A stretch of DNA of 64,000 nucleotides from Exobacillus caeni (GTDB lineage Bacteria > Bacillota > Bacilli > Bacillales > Guptibacillaceae). Under the pieces are notes generated by a model. The model made no database searches. It was not told the DNA's origin and saw only the letters and a list, made by a program, of their open reading frames with translations. Shown one piece after another: positions 42,785 through 51,274 of the stretch. Every line of letters starts with the position of its first letter. Within the stretch, counting starts at the first letter, position 1. The stretch lies in contig NZ_SWLG01000004.1 of assembly GCF_005747095.1 (NCBI RefSeq), forward strand, positions 1-64,000, written 5' to 3'. The translations under genes and the position numbers were made by a program.

Positions 42785-43012
42785 TTAAGCGCATTCAATA
42801 ACGCCAACAATTTCAAACGTTTCTGGCTGCTGTGCTACAAGCTCATGGGCCTGGCAGCTTGGGCAGCTCAGTTTATATTGCTGAAAAGAAGAGGCGTTTC
42901 CTTCCCGGATTTGATCGCGGAATTCATGGTCGCAATCAGGACATTTGTACACATGGGGTTCTGCTACCGTGCCAACACAATCAAAGCGAATACGTTCTTT
43001 TCCTTTTGTCAT
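42785..43012 (-). CDS. Zinc-ribbon small protein, unknown
   Basis: A 75-residue protein with CPDCDHEF and CPSCQAHEL, a classical CPxC...CPxC zinc ribbon, and a preceding FDCVGTV. Function not recognised. Two ATG codons at 43015 and 43012 follow AAAGGAG; the second has better spacing. The gene is divergent from the HAD phosphatase gene, 227 bases away. Confidence 0.72.
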   Translation of the reverse strand: MTKGKERIRFDCVGTVAEPHVYKCPDCDHEFRDQIREGNASSFQQYKLSCPSCQAHELVAQQPETFEIVGVIECA

Positions 43013-43239
43013 CATTAGCACTCCTTTCAAAAATGAATTTATTATGGCTTCAACTTTAATGAATTGTTTTAAGTTAGTATCTTTTTACCCAGGCCCTTTC
43101 TATGTAAAACAATTGAAACATAAAATAGTAAAAAAGTAGGTTAAAAAGGAATGAAAGGGAGGGCTGTAGTTCTAGGACAGGTCCAATATTCATATTGATA
43201 TGGTAGAAACGAGCATAGCCTATGAAAAGGGGGATGACC

Positions 43240-44094
43240 GTGGTATACAGACTGTTAGCGATAGACATCGATGGTACCCTTTTACGTTCAAATCATCGGA
43301 TCGACCGGGAAACAAAAGAATCGATTGAGTATGTGAAAAACAAAGGTGTGTATGTGACGTTAACAACCGGAAGAAATTTTGCCTCTGCAAAAAAGATTGC
43401 AAAGGCGGTAAAACTTGATGATTCTATCCTGATTACCCATAACGGCGGATTTATTGCTTCCTCAGTAGAAGAGCCGGTGTATGAACGGCGATTTTCTTCT
43501 GATCAAGTGACAAAAATCGTAGAGATACTTGAAAAATACGATTGCCATATCCGCATCATTCATGAAAGGCAGGCAGTCGGAAATCGTGTGCAGCAAAAAA
43601 ACTACCTTGCAGCTAAAATGACACTCGGCATCGGTGATCCGCTTTTCTATCCTGTTAGTTTTGTTGAAACATTAAGTGACCATGTGGAAGAAAATCCTAT
43701 ATCACCTCCAAAGATCGATGCGCACTTTTTTGATGAAGAAGAAAGAGCGGCAGCACATCGTGAATTTGCAGTAAGTATGCCGGAAGTCGATGTTACAAAG
43801 TCCACTAAATGCAATTTCGAAGTTGTTCCAAAAGGGGTTTCGAAGGCACGAGGTCTGAGTATTCTTGGTGATAAGCTCGGAATAGGGCTGGATGAAATGG
43901 TCGCGATCGGTGATTCAGAGAGCGATAAAAAGATGATCGCAAGAGTCGGACTCGGAGTGGCGATGGGGAATGCGACGCGAGAATTGAAAAAGATAGCTGA
44001 CTGGGTAACAAGATCGAACGACCAGCGTGGAGTATCCTACACAGTAAAAGAGGTCTTTCGAAAACAAATGAGGGTCCAGATAAAAAGTAAATAG
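43240..44094 (+). CDS. yhaX: Cof-type HAD phosphatase (YhaX-like)
   Basis: A 284-residue HAD subfamily IIB phosphatase. Nucleophile motif AIDIDGTLL (start of the protein), TTGRNFASA as motif II, Lys in PKGVSKARGLSIL, and metal motif AIGDSESDKKMI, ending GNATRELKKIAD. Substrate likely a phosphosugar or a flavin-like phosphate, not predictable. Start GTG at 43240 after AAGGGGG; an ATG six codons earlier lies on the ribosome site. Location between yheA and yhaQP supports YhaX, but Cof paralogs are many. Confidence 0.82.
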   Translation: MVYRLLAIDIDGTLLRSNHRIDRETKESIEYVKNKGVYVTLTTGRNFASAKKIAKAVKLDDSILITHNGGFIASSVEEPVYERRFSSDQVTKIVEILEKYDCHIRIIHERQAVGNRVQQKNYLAAKMTLGIGDPLFYPVSFVETLSDHVEENPISPPKIDAHFFDEEERAAAHREFAVSMPEVDVTKSTKCNFEVVPKGVSKARGLSILGDKLGIGLDEMVAIGDSESDKKMIARVGLGVAMGNATRELKKIADWVTRSNDQRGVSYTVKEVFRKQMRVQIKSK

Positions 44095-44303
44095 AAAAAC
44101 AATTCGGCTGCTCATTGGAAGCGGCCGTTTTAGCGTTCTATCGACCAAAAGCTCCCCTTATTTACTCTGGCCCTGTGAATATTGTTGAAAAACGTCGAGC
44201 GATTTTCCCAAAAAAAATGAAAGGAAAGAAGGAAAACTAGATTTATCCTCGAATAGTTATATTGTTTGGAAAATTTTGAACAATATATTTAGGAGGGATT
44301 GTT

Positions 44304-45785
44304 TTGGAAAAAACGCTTAACATCAATCCGAAGGTCGCAGAGTTTTTGAAAGGCACCAAACAATTGTATATCAATGGAAAGTGGGTTGATTCTCTTTCCG
44401 GCAAAACATTTGAAACTGTAAATCCTTCCACAGGTGAAACGCTTGCAACAGTTAGCGAAGCATTGAAAGAAGACATTGACGAAGCTGTAAAGGCTGCAAG
44501 AAAGGCATTTGATGAAGGTCCATGGTCTAAGATGTCAGCAGCATCCAGAAGCCGACTCATTTATAAATTGGCAGATCTAATGGAGGAAAACAAAGAAGAG
44601 CTTGCCCAGCTCGATACGCTTGATAACGGTAAACCGATACGTGAAACAGCCAATGCCGATGTACCGCTTGCGATTGAACACTTCAGATATTATGCTGGTT
44701 GGGCAACCAAGATTATGGGGCAGACGATTCCTGTATCCGGAAAGTTCTTTAACTATACCCGCCATGAAGCACTTGGTGTAGTTGGACAAATCATCCCATG
44801 GAACTTCCCGCTGTTGATGGCTGCATGGAAATTAGGAGCGGCGCTGGCGACAGGTTGTACAGTTGTATTAAAACCGGCTGAACAAACTCCGCTATCTGCA
44901 CTTTATCTTGCTGAACTGATGGAAGAAGCAGGATTCCCAGAAGGTGTTGTCAATGTGGTTCCAGGATTTGGAGAAACAGCTGGCGACGCTTTAGTGCAAC
45001 ATCCACAGGTTGATAAGATTGCCTTCACTGGCTCGACTGCGGTTGGAAAATATATTATGTCCCAGGCTTCAAAAGACTTGAAGCGCGTAACGCTTGAGCT
45101 TGGAGGAAAGTCGCCGAACATTATTCTGCCTGACGCTGATATGTCCCGTGCGGTACCTGGAGCGATGAGCGGAATCATGTTCAACCAGGGACAGGTTTGT
45201 TGTGCCGGTTCCCGCCTGTTCGTCCAGAAAAAATCCTTTGATAATGTGATGGCAGACCTTGTAAGCCATGCACAGAAAATCAAACAGGGAAGAGGAATCG
45301 ATGCTGATACAGAAATGGGACCGCTCGTTTCCCAGGAACAGCATAACCGCGTACTGGATTATATTAATAAAGGTAAGTCGGAGGGTGCCGAGCTGTTAAC
45401 AGGTGGTAACGTTCCTTTTGAAAACGGTTACTTTGTTGAGCCGACTGTCTTTGCGGACGTTGATGATAAAATGACGATCGCGAAGGAGGAGATTTTCGGC
45501 CCTGTAGTAGCTGCGATGCCATTTGAAGATTTAGACGAGGTGATCGACCGCGCGAATGATTCCGATTACGGACTGGCTGCCGGGTTGTGGACAGAAAATG
45601 TTAAGAATGCGCATTATGTTGCAAACCGCTTAAAAGCAGGTACCGTCTGGGTGAACTGCTACAACGTATTTGATGCAGCATCTCCATTTGGCGGTTATAA
45701 ACAGTCAGGTATGGGAAGAGAAATGGGCTCCTATGCGCTGGATAACTATACGGAAGTAAAGAGTGTTTGGATTAACTTAGGTTAA
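44304..45785 (+). CDS. dhaS: NAD-dependent aldehyde dehydrogenase (DhaS-like)
   Basis: A 493-residue ALDH. NAD-binding FTGSTAVGKYI, general base Glu in LELGGKSPNIIL, catalytic Cys in GQVCCAGSRLFVQ, and FGPVVAAMPFEDLDE; C-terminal PFGGYKQSGMGRE. Oxidises an aldehyde to its acid in the cytoplasm; substrate range open. Start TTG after AGGAGGG. Single gene, with a terminator at both sides of the next convergent gene. Confidence 0.92.
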   Translation: MEKTLNINPKVAEFLKGTKQLYINGKWVDSLSGKTFETVNPSTGETLATVSEALKEDIDEAVKAARKAFDEGPWSKMSAASRSRLIYKLADLMEENKEELAQLDTLDNGKPIRETANADVPLAIEHFRYYAGWATKIMGQTIPVSGKFFNYTRHEALGVVGQIIPWNFPLLMAAWKLGAALATGCTVVLKPAEQTPLSALYLAELMEEAGFPEGVVNVVPGFGETAGDALVQHPQVDKIAFTGSTAVGKYIMSQASKDLKRVTLELGGKSPNIILPDADMSRAVPGAMSGIMFNQGQVCCAGSRLFVQKKSFDNVMADLVSHAQKIKQGRGIDADTEMGPLVSQEQHNRVLDYINKGKSEGAELLTGGNVPFENGYFVEPTVFADVDDKMTIAKEEIFGPVVAAMPFEDLDEVIDRANDSDYGLAAGLWTENVKNAHYVANRLKAGTVWVNCYNVFDAASPFGGYKQSGMGREMGSYALDNYTEVKSVWINLG

Positions 45786-45794
45786 TAAGAGGAG

Positions 45795-45825
45795 CAAGCG
45801 CCTGGAGATCCAGGCGCTTTGTTCA
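45795..45825. terminator. Terminator between convergent genes
   Basis: AGCGCCTGGA pairs with TCCAGGCGCT around GA, followed by TTTGTT. Confidence 0.85.
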
Positions 45826-46290
45826 TGTATACTGTTCAGGAGAGTTTAACAGACGACCCTCGCAGCTCCGGTTGATTCTATTCACGAAATAATCCTGTTC
45901 TCCGGCAAGCTTAACATTTTCCAGCGGAATCCATCGGTAAAGAAAGACAAGGCCATTATCGCTATCATGGCTTTTTATCCTGTGAACAAAGGTAGCGGAA
46001 ACAGGTTTCTCTGCTTTGAGAAGATAGAAATGGCGATGATGCAGTTCGTTTCGTTCCTTAACCGCATAGTGATAGTCCCCAAGTTTTGCCACTAAAGTTA
46101 GTCCTTCTAATCCGGATTCCTCACTTATTTCCCTTAACAATGCTTCTTCTAAGCTTTCATTTTCTTCGACAGTTCCTGCCGGGACCTGAATGCCCGCTTC
46201 TGGAAAATCCCTATGCTCATGAACCAGTAATTCAATCCTCTCTTCGGTTTTCCTGATAATATAAGCCAATACTTTTTGCCCGGTTATCAC
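45823..46290 (-). CDS. NUDIX hydrolase
   Basis: A 155-residue NUDIX protein; the box is GTVEENESLEEALLREISEESGL, positions about 39-61, with all consensus Gly, Glu and Arg residues. Hydrolyses a nucleoside diphosphate linked to another group; substrate unknown. Start GTG at 46290 after TGAAAGGGGG. A start ten codons earlier (46320) lies before that ribosome site. It overlaps the preceding nucleotidyltransferase gene by 59 bases, which suggests they were one translation unit. Confidence 0.83.
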   Translation of the reverse strand: MITGQKVLAYIIRKTEERIELLVHEHRDFPEAGIQVPAGTVEENESLEEALLREISEESGLEGLTLVAKLGDYHYAVKERNELHHRHFYLLKAEKPVSATFVHRIKSHDSDNGLVFLYRWIPLENVKLAGEQDYFVNRINRSCEGRLLNSPEQYT

Positions 46291-47080
46291 TGCGAATCCC
46301 CCTTTCAGACAGCAGCTCATTTACTTTCTGGAATACATAGTCTGAAAACGCAAGCAAAAGGTCATCAGAAAAGCAATCTTCATAAACCTTTCCTGAATAG
46401 ATAAGATATGCTTTTTCGGCAGTTCGATTAAATGGTTCAGGCAGCATGCCCGCTCCCCATTTACCGCCTTCTTTCTTTGAAAGAATAGATCCGCTTTTAA
46501 CAAAGGAATAAACCCTGCAAAGGTTTAATATGCTATAAATCGGCGTATCAACGATTTGCTCCCTGGCACTCTCGAAATCATCCATGATCGCATCCAAATA
46601 ATCTTCAAGAGGCACTTCAGGAAATACGTCTGCAGCTTTTTGCCCTGAGAGGGTAATGCCCCTTTTTAGAAGAATCGTTATATGGGCAGCGAGATCAGGG
46701 TCACCAGGAAATGGCGTTTCCAAAATCGTGCTTCGTTTGCGATGGCGTCAGGCCTCACTATAATGAAATTCAAACGGGGAAGGATGCTTCCAGGGGTGGA
46801 GGCTTGCTTCTGAAAGAACGCTGATCTCTAGCGGATGCGGATTGTTGGAGATCTCAAGCAAGTAATCGAGTAATGTCTCTTTTTGTTTAAAAGACAAAGA
46901 GGAGCTACTGACCGCAAGAATATCGATATCGCTCCTTGCAGGATTAAAGCACCCCATTGCAAGTGACCCATGTAAATAAATACCTGTTAAATCATTGCCA
47001 AGGATGTCAATCAAACGTTTGTTTAACTCATTGAGCTGCTGCTGTACCGAGTACGGGAACTCTTGATGTATCGTTTGCAT
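46232..47080 (-). pseudogene. AadA-like nucleotidyltransferase gene with in-frame TGA
   Basis: Two halves of one protein share the same reading frame. Residues 1-110 hold the nucleotidyltransferase core with GIYLHGSLAMGCFNPARSDIDILAV. A TGA at 46750-46748 then interrupts. Eight codons later a TTG at 46723 opens the remaining 163 residues, which match the C-terminal domain of aminoglycoside adenylyltransferase-like proteins (PDLAAHITILLKRG, GKWGAGMLPEPF). Homologs tend to carry Trp in this ...FHYSE.W context, so TGG to TGA is likely. Start ATG at 47080 after GGAGG. Either a nonsense pseudogene or a case of readthrough. Confidence 0.75.
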
Positions 47081-47193
47081 GTTGATCGATCCTCCGATCT
47101 ATTTAAAGTGAAGAAGCTCCCCTCCATAGGGAAAAGAGCTAACACTAATAACGCGTGCAGTGATTTGCACGCGTAAGGATAGCAGATTAATGG

Positions 47194-47379
47194 TTACCTT
47201 TGAAAAATGATAAGTTTTCCTGCAGATGAAACAACACGGGCAGTATGATCAGAAAAGCCTTTTTCTTTCAGCATATTGTTTCCTATTTCTTTGGCTTCCC
47301 TGTCATCTTTTGCTTCGAAAGTTTCATCTAATACATTAGAGCCGTCTTTTTCAAAAACTGTTATGATATATTTTTCCAT
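47194..47379 (-). CDS. yhzD: YhzD-like small protein
   Basis: A 61-residue protein similar to B. subtilis YhzD as remembered (MEKYIITVFEKDGSNVLDE at the start; AKEIGNNMLKEKGF in the middle). Soluble alpha/beta miniprotein of unknown function. Start ATG after AAGGAGG. A palindrome with ACGCGTGCA/TGCACGCGT arms lies at 47149-47173, after the stop, and may be its terminator, although the T-tract is weak. Confidence 0.75.
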   Translation of the reverse strand: MEKYIITVFEKDGSNVLDETFEAKDDREAKEIGNNMLKEKGFSDHTARVVSSAGKLIIFQR

Positions 47380-47542
47380 CTTGTAACCTCCTTGAGTTGC
47401 CTATATGTAATATTCTTAAATGGATATTGTTTTCCCTTCTAAAGGAGAGGAAAATCTTAAAAAGTTTTAAAAAGGGCGGAAAAATTATGAATCATTTTTG
47501 TGTTTCAATCGTTATACTAGATGTGCAGGAAGGAGGAACGAC

Positions 47543-48442
47543 ATGGCATTAGATATAAAAGACGTAACAAAGAGATTCGGAGCTTTTACAGCTGTGGATC
47601 ATTTAAATCTAACAGTTCCTGAAAAAGAGATTTTTGGTTTGCTTGGCGCTAATGGCGCAGGAAAGACGACAACTTTTCGAATGCTGCTTGGACTGATAGA
47701 CCAGACGGAAGGGCAGATCTCCTGGAAGGGCGAAAAAATAAACTATGATACTAGCCATTTAATCGGGTATTTACCGGAAGAAAGAGGGCTGTATCCTAAA
47801 TTGACCGTAAAAGATCAGTTATTATACCTGGGACGCCTAAGAGGAATGAAAAAGACGGAAATTATTCAAGAGATGGAAAACTGGCTAACCCGTTTTAAAG
47901 TACCGGAATATAAAAACAAGAAAGTGGAAGAGCTTTCAAAAGGGAATCAGCAAAAGATACAGTTCATTGCAGCTGTCATACATAATCCCCAGTTATTAAT
48001 ACTCGATGAACCGTTCAGCGGGCTCGATCCGGTCAATGTAGAGCTGTTGAAGGAAGCTGTAGTCGATTTAAAAGAGAAAGGAACTACGATTCTTTTTTCC
48101 AGCCATAGGATGGAGCATGTGGAAGAACTATGCGAACATCTCTGTATTTTACACAAAGGGAAGCCGGTGGTTGCAGGGTCTCTAAAAGAAGTGAAAAGGT
48201 CTTTTGGAAAGAAGAATGTTTTCATCGATGCAGAATTTGACCTGTCATTTCTTAGCGAGGTTGAAGGCGTTGTAAAATTCAAGCGAACGGCCAGGGGAGC
48301 TATCATCCAGATCAATGATGAATCAGTTTCACAAAGATTGTTTCAACAGCTATCAGGAAAAGGGTTTGTCCGTAAGTTTGAATTAGAAGAACCTTCCCTC
48401 AACGACATTTTTATAGAGAAGGTAGGTGCTTCTTATGAATAA
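47543..48442 (+). CDS. yhaQ: ABC transporter ATPase YhaQ (NatA-like)
   Basis: A 299-residue ATPase. Walker A GANGAGKTT, Q-loop in GYLPEERGLYPK, signature LSKGNQQKIQF, Walker B LLILDEPFSGLDP, H-loop SSHRMEHVEEL. The C-terminal extension (about 220-299) is typical of the NatA/Bcr group. Start ATG after GGAAGGAGG; a frame 15 codons longer is rejected. Its stop lies inside the permease gene. Exports sodium, a drug or a peptide; substrate unknown. Confidence 0.92.
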   Translation: MALDIKDVTKRFGAFTAVDHLNLTVPEKEIFGLLGANGAGKTTTFRMLLGLIDQTEGQISWKGEKINYDTSHLIGYLPEERGLYPKLTVKDQLLYLGRLRGMKKTEIIQEMENWLTRFKVPEYKNKKVEELSKGNQQKIQFIAAVIHNPQLLILDEPFSGLDPVNVELLKEAVVDLKEKGTTILFSSHRMEHVEELCEHLCILHKGKPVVAGSLKEVKRSFGKKNVFIDAEFDLSFLSEVEGVVKFKRTARGAIIQINDESVSQRLFQQLSGKGFVRKFELEEPSLNDIFIEKVGASYE

Positions 48443-49691
48443 GTTCTGGGTTGTCCTTTTTCACACTTACCTTCAACGGTTAAAATCAAAATCATTTCTA
48501 ATCACTACTGCGATAACGATTGCGTTAATTTATGGACTCGTAAACCTGCCTACAATTATGGATTATTTTGATAAAGACAAAATCGAAAAGGTCGCAGTAA
48601 TCGATAAAAGCAATGTACTGTTTGCACCTCTTCAAAAGCAAATCGAACAAATGAATGGAACGATCGACCTGGAGCATTATGAAGGAACGGAAGACAGTGC
48701 GAGGACACAGGTTATGGAAGGCGAACTGGATAGTTATCTTATACTAAAAACGAATTCAAAAGGGTTCCCGGAGGCTACCTATAAAGCAAAAACAGTAGCT
48801 GAACAAAGGGTACCCGCTGATCTTGAGCAGGCTCTTCAACAGATTAAGGGAGGGATTGCCGCCGAGCAGCTCGGCTTAAGCGAAGCACAGATCGCAGAGG
48901 TCTATTCACCTGTCGATTTTAACAAAGTTGCCCTGGAGGAAGGCGCAAAAACAGAGGATGAGTTGAATCAGGCCAGGGTGTTTGTTTATATCTTACTGTT
49001 TGTCATTTACTTTTCAGTTCTTTTTTACGGAAACATGATCGCAGTAGAAGTAGCGACCGAAAAGGCTTCAAGAGTGATGGAAATCTTGATTTCAAGTGTT
49101 TCTCCCGTAAAGCAAATGTTCGGCAAAATTTTAGGGGTGGCACTGTTAGGGCTCACCCAGTATTTCTTGATTCTTCTGTCGGGTTTTCTTTTCCTGCGGG
49201 GATCCGGTTCGACAACTATCAACGAAGGGTTAGTTAGCTTCCTGGATTTTAGCAACCTATCCTTAGAACTTATCGGTTATGCGGTAATTTTCTTTTTGCT
49301 GGGATATCTCCTTTACGCAACACTGCTTGCGATGGTCGGTTCGCTTGTAAGCAGGGTAGAAGAGGTGCAGCAAATGATTATGCCTGTTCAGTTGTTTATC
49401 ATCGCCGCATTTTTCATTGCGATGTACGGCCTCAGCAACCCTGAAGCTGGAATTGTCACGGCAGCTTCTTACTTTCCGTTGTTCACTCCGATCGTTATGT
49501 TTTTAAGAATCGGGATGATCAATATACCCTGGTGGGAAGCTGGATTAGGCATATTACTCTTAATCGGTTCCATTGTTGTTTGTGCTCTGGTCGGGGCTAA
49601 AGTGTATCGCGGCGGTGTATTAATGTATGGGAAATCAACGTCATTAAAGGATTTTAAAAGAGCACTGACACTGGCAAAAAAAGAATCATAA
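48435..49691 (+). CDS. yhaP: ABC-2 type permease YhaP (NatB-like)
   Basis: A 418-residue permease: one N-terminal membrane segment (about 18-35), a large extracytoplasmic domain (about 36-175), then five or six more segments including EKASRVMEILISSVSPVKQM, the conserved intracellular ABC-2 motif. Start ATG at 48435 after GGTAGGTG; it overlaps yhaQ by 8 bases, so translation is coupled. Partner of YhaQ. Confidence 0.9.
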   Translation: MNKFWVVLFHTYLQRLKSKSFLITTAITIALIYGLVNLPTIMDYFDKDKIEKVAVIDKSNVLFAPLQKQIEQMNGTIDLEHYEGTEDSARTQVMEGELDSYLILKTNSKGFPEATYKAKTVAEQRVPADLEQALQQIKGGIAAEQLGLSEAQIAEVYSPVDFNKVALEEGAKTEDELNQARVFVYILLFVIYFSVLFYGNMIAVEVATEKASRVMEILISSVSPVKQMFGKILGVALLGLTQYFLILLSGFLFLRGSGSTTINEGLVSFLDFSNLSLELIGYAVIFFLLGYLLYATLLAMVGSLVSRVEEVQQMIMPVQLFIIAAFFIAMYGLSNPEAGIVTAASYFPLFTPIVMFLRIGMINIPWWEAGLGILLLIGSIVVCALVGAKVYRGGVLMYGKSTSLKDFKRALTLAKKES

Positions 49692-49712
49692 CAATCTCTA
49701 GATTTAGAAAGA

Positions 49713-49752
49713 AGGGCATGCAGGACGGCAAACGTGTTGCATGCTTTTTTAC
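49713..49752 (+). terminator. Terminator of yhaQP
   Basis: GGCATGCA near 49714 pairs with TGCATGC near 49739, then TTTTTT. Confidence 0.8.
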
Positions 49753-50019
49753 GCTTTGGAGGACAAAAGGACACTGGTTCCGTTATTTGATGAAATTCTT
49801 ATAAATTATGCCTCTACTAAGGCTAATAACGAATCCTATGTCCTATAAAATGGAAAAGCGATACTAGATTCCAAAATAACGCCACCAGTGTCCGCTATCA
49901 AAACTTTACTCGATTCCTGTGCATCATATCCAGAAAGATAAAAAATATTCATACGGAAGGGAACGTGCGCTCGTATTGTGATAAAATAAAAGCAATAAGT
50001 TAAAGATGGGAAAGGTCTG
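49753..50019. other. Gene-free stretch before yhaO
   Basis: No coding region with a ribosome site was seen on either strand. A possible -10 (GATAAAAT near 49980) with TTGTGA before it may be the yhaO promoter. Nothing else was recognised. Confidence 0.4.
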
Positions 50020-51261
50020 ATGACAATGAGCAAACTTACATTTATACATACGGCAGATCTGCATCTCGATAGTCCGTTTAAGGGGCTCCATTCATTGCCG
50101 TCATCTATATACGAGAGAATGAAAGAAAGCACTTTTCATTCCCTGCATAACATTGTTAGCCTGGCGGTTGAAAAAAAAGTAGATTTTGTTCTGATTGCAG
50201 GTGACTTGTTTCACAGTGAAGAGCGAAGTTTGCGTGCCCAGATAAAGCTTCATAATGAGCTCATCCGTTTAAAAGACCACCATATCGATTGTTTTATTAT
50301 TCATGGTAATCACGATCCGCTGGATGGGTACTGGGTCAATCTTGAATGGCCGGAAAATGTCCATATCTTTGGCGAAGAGACGAGCTTTAAACCATACTAT
50401 AAGAACGGAAAATTGATGGCCCATTTATATGGGTTCAGTTATCCAACGAAAAGGGTTACGGATAACCGCACACAAGAATATGTGAAAAAAGAAGGTCCGG
50501 ATTTTCATATCGGAATGCTTCATGGAAACGTACAGGGAGCTTCTGACCATGAAGCATATGCCCCTTTCAAAGTAGAACAACTTCTTGAAAAGCAGTTTGA
50601 TTATTGGGCACTGGGCCATATTCATAAACGGCAGGTTCTCACTTCAGAGCCACCGATTTTATATCCCGGAAACATTCAGGGCTTGAGTAAAAAAGAGACA
50701 GGGGAGAAGGGCTGTTATTTAGTCGAATTGGAAAAGAAAAGGACACGGCTCACGTTTCAAAATACAGCGGAAATTATCTGGAAAAAGGTGGAAGTTCCGA
50801 TCGATGGGTTAACTTCCTTTTCAGAGCTTTACTCTTGTTGCGAAGAGGTTATCGAAGGGATCCGCTCAGACCATTATGGAGTAATGGCAACTCTTATGTT
50901 CACAGGCAGTGGGACCATGGACGACTTTCTTCAAAACGATCAGGAAATCGAGGATCTTATCGTCTCATTAAGGGACGGCGAAGAACGAAAAAAAGATTTT
51001 ATATGGATTGCAGAATGGAAAGTGGAAACAAATCCAGATTGGGATAGAGAAGAGTTGAAGCATAGCGAACTATTCGCAGGAGACATCGTAAGACTCAGCG
51101 AACAATACGAAGACAAAGATATTGATGAAGCGCTGAATCCCCTTTTTCATCACCGGAGAGCAAGGCATTTTATCTCGAAGCTATCAACCAGTGAAAAGCA
51201 GGAGCTTATCCGTGATGCTGAGAAGCTATTATTGAACAGCCTTTTAAAGGAAAGAACATAG
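50020..51261 (+). CDS. yhaO: SbcD-like metallophosphoesterase YhaO
   Basis: A 413-residue exonuclease-type metallophosphoesterase. Metal motifs: HTADLHLDSPF near residue 10, AGDLFHSEE near 65, HGNHDPLDGYW near 95, MLHGN and GHIHKRQ later. It pairs with the SbcC-like ATPase YhaN, encoded 13 bases on, to process DNA ends. Start ATG at 50020 after GGAAAGG; an ATG two codons further is an alternative. Confidence 0.92.
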   Translation: MTMSKLTFIHTADLHLDSPFKGLHSLPSSIYERMKESTFHSLHNIVSLAVEKKVDFVLIAGDLFHSEERSLRAQIKLHNELIRLKDHHIDCFIIHGNHDPLDGYWVNLEWPENVHIFGEETSFKPYYKNGKLMAHLYGFSYPTKRVTDNRTQEYVKKEGPDFHIGMLHGNVQGASDHEAYAPFKVEQLLEKQFDYWALGHIHKRQVLTSEPPILYPGNIQGLSKKETGEKGCYLVELEKKRTRLTFQNTAEIIWKKVEVPIDGLTSFSELYSCCEEVIEGIRSDHYGVMATLMFTGSGTMDDFLQNDQEIEDLIVSLRDGEERKKDFIWIAEWKVETNPDWDREELKHSELFAGDIVRLSEQYEDKDIDEALNPLFHHRRARHFISKLSTSEKQELIRDAEKLLLNSLLKERT

Positions 51262-51274
51262 AGGGGGAACACAA

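Noticed and set aside
49836-50132. A 98-codon minus-strand frame between yhaP and yhaO
   Set aside because: No ribosome site at any start, and it overlaps the yhaO promoter and start region.
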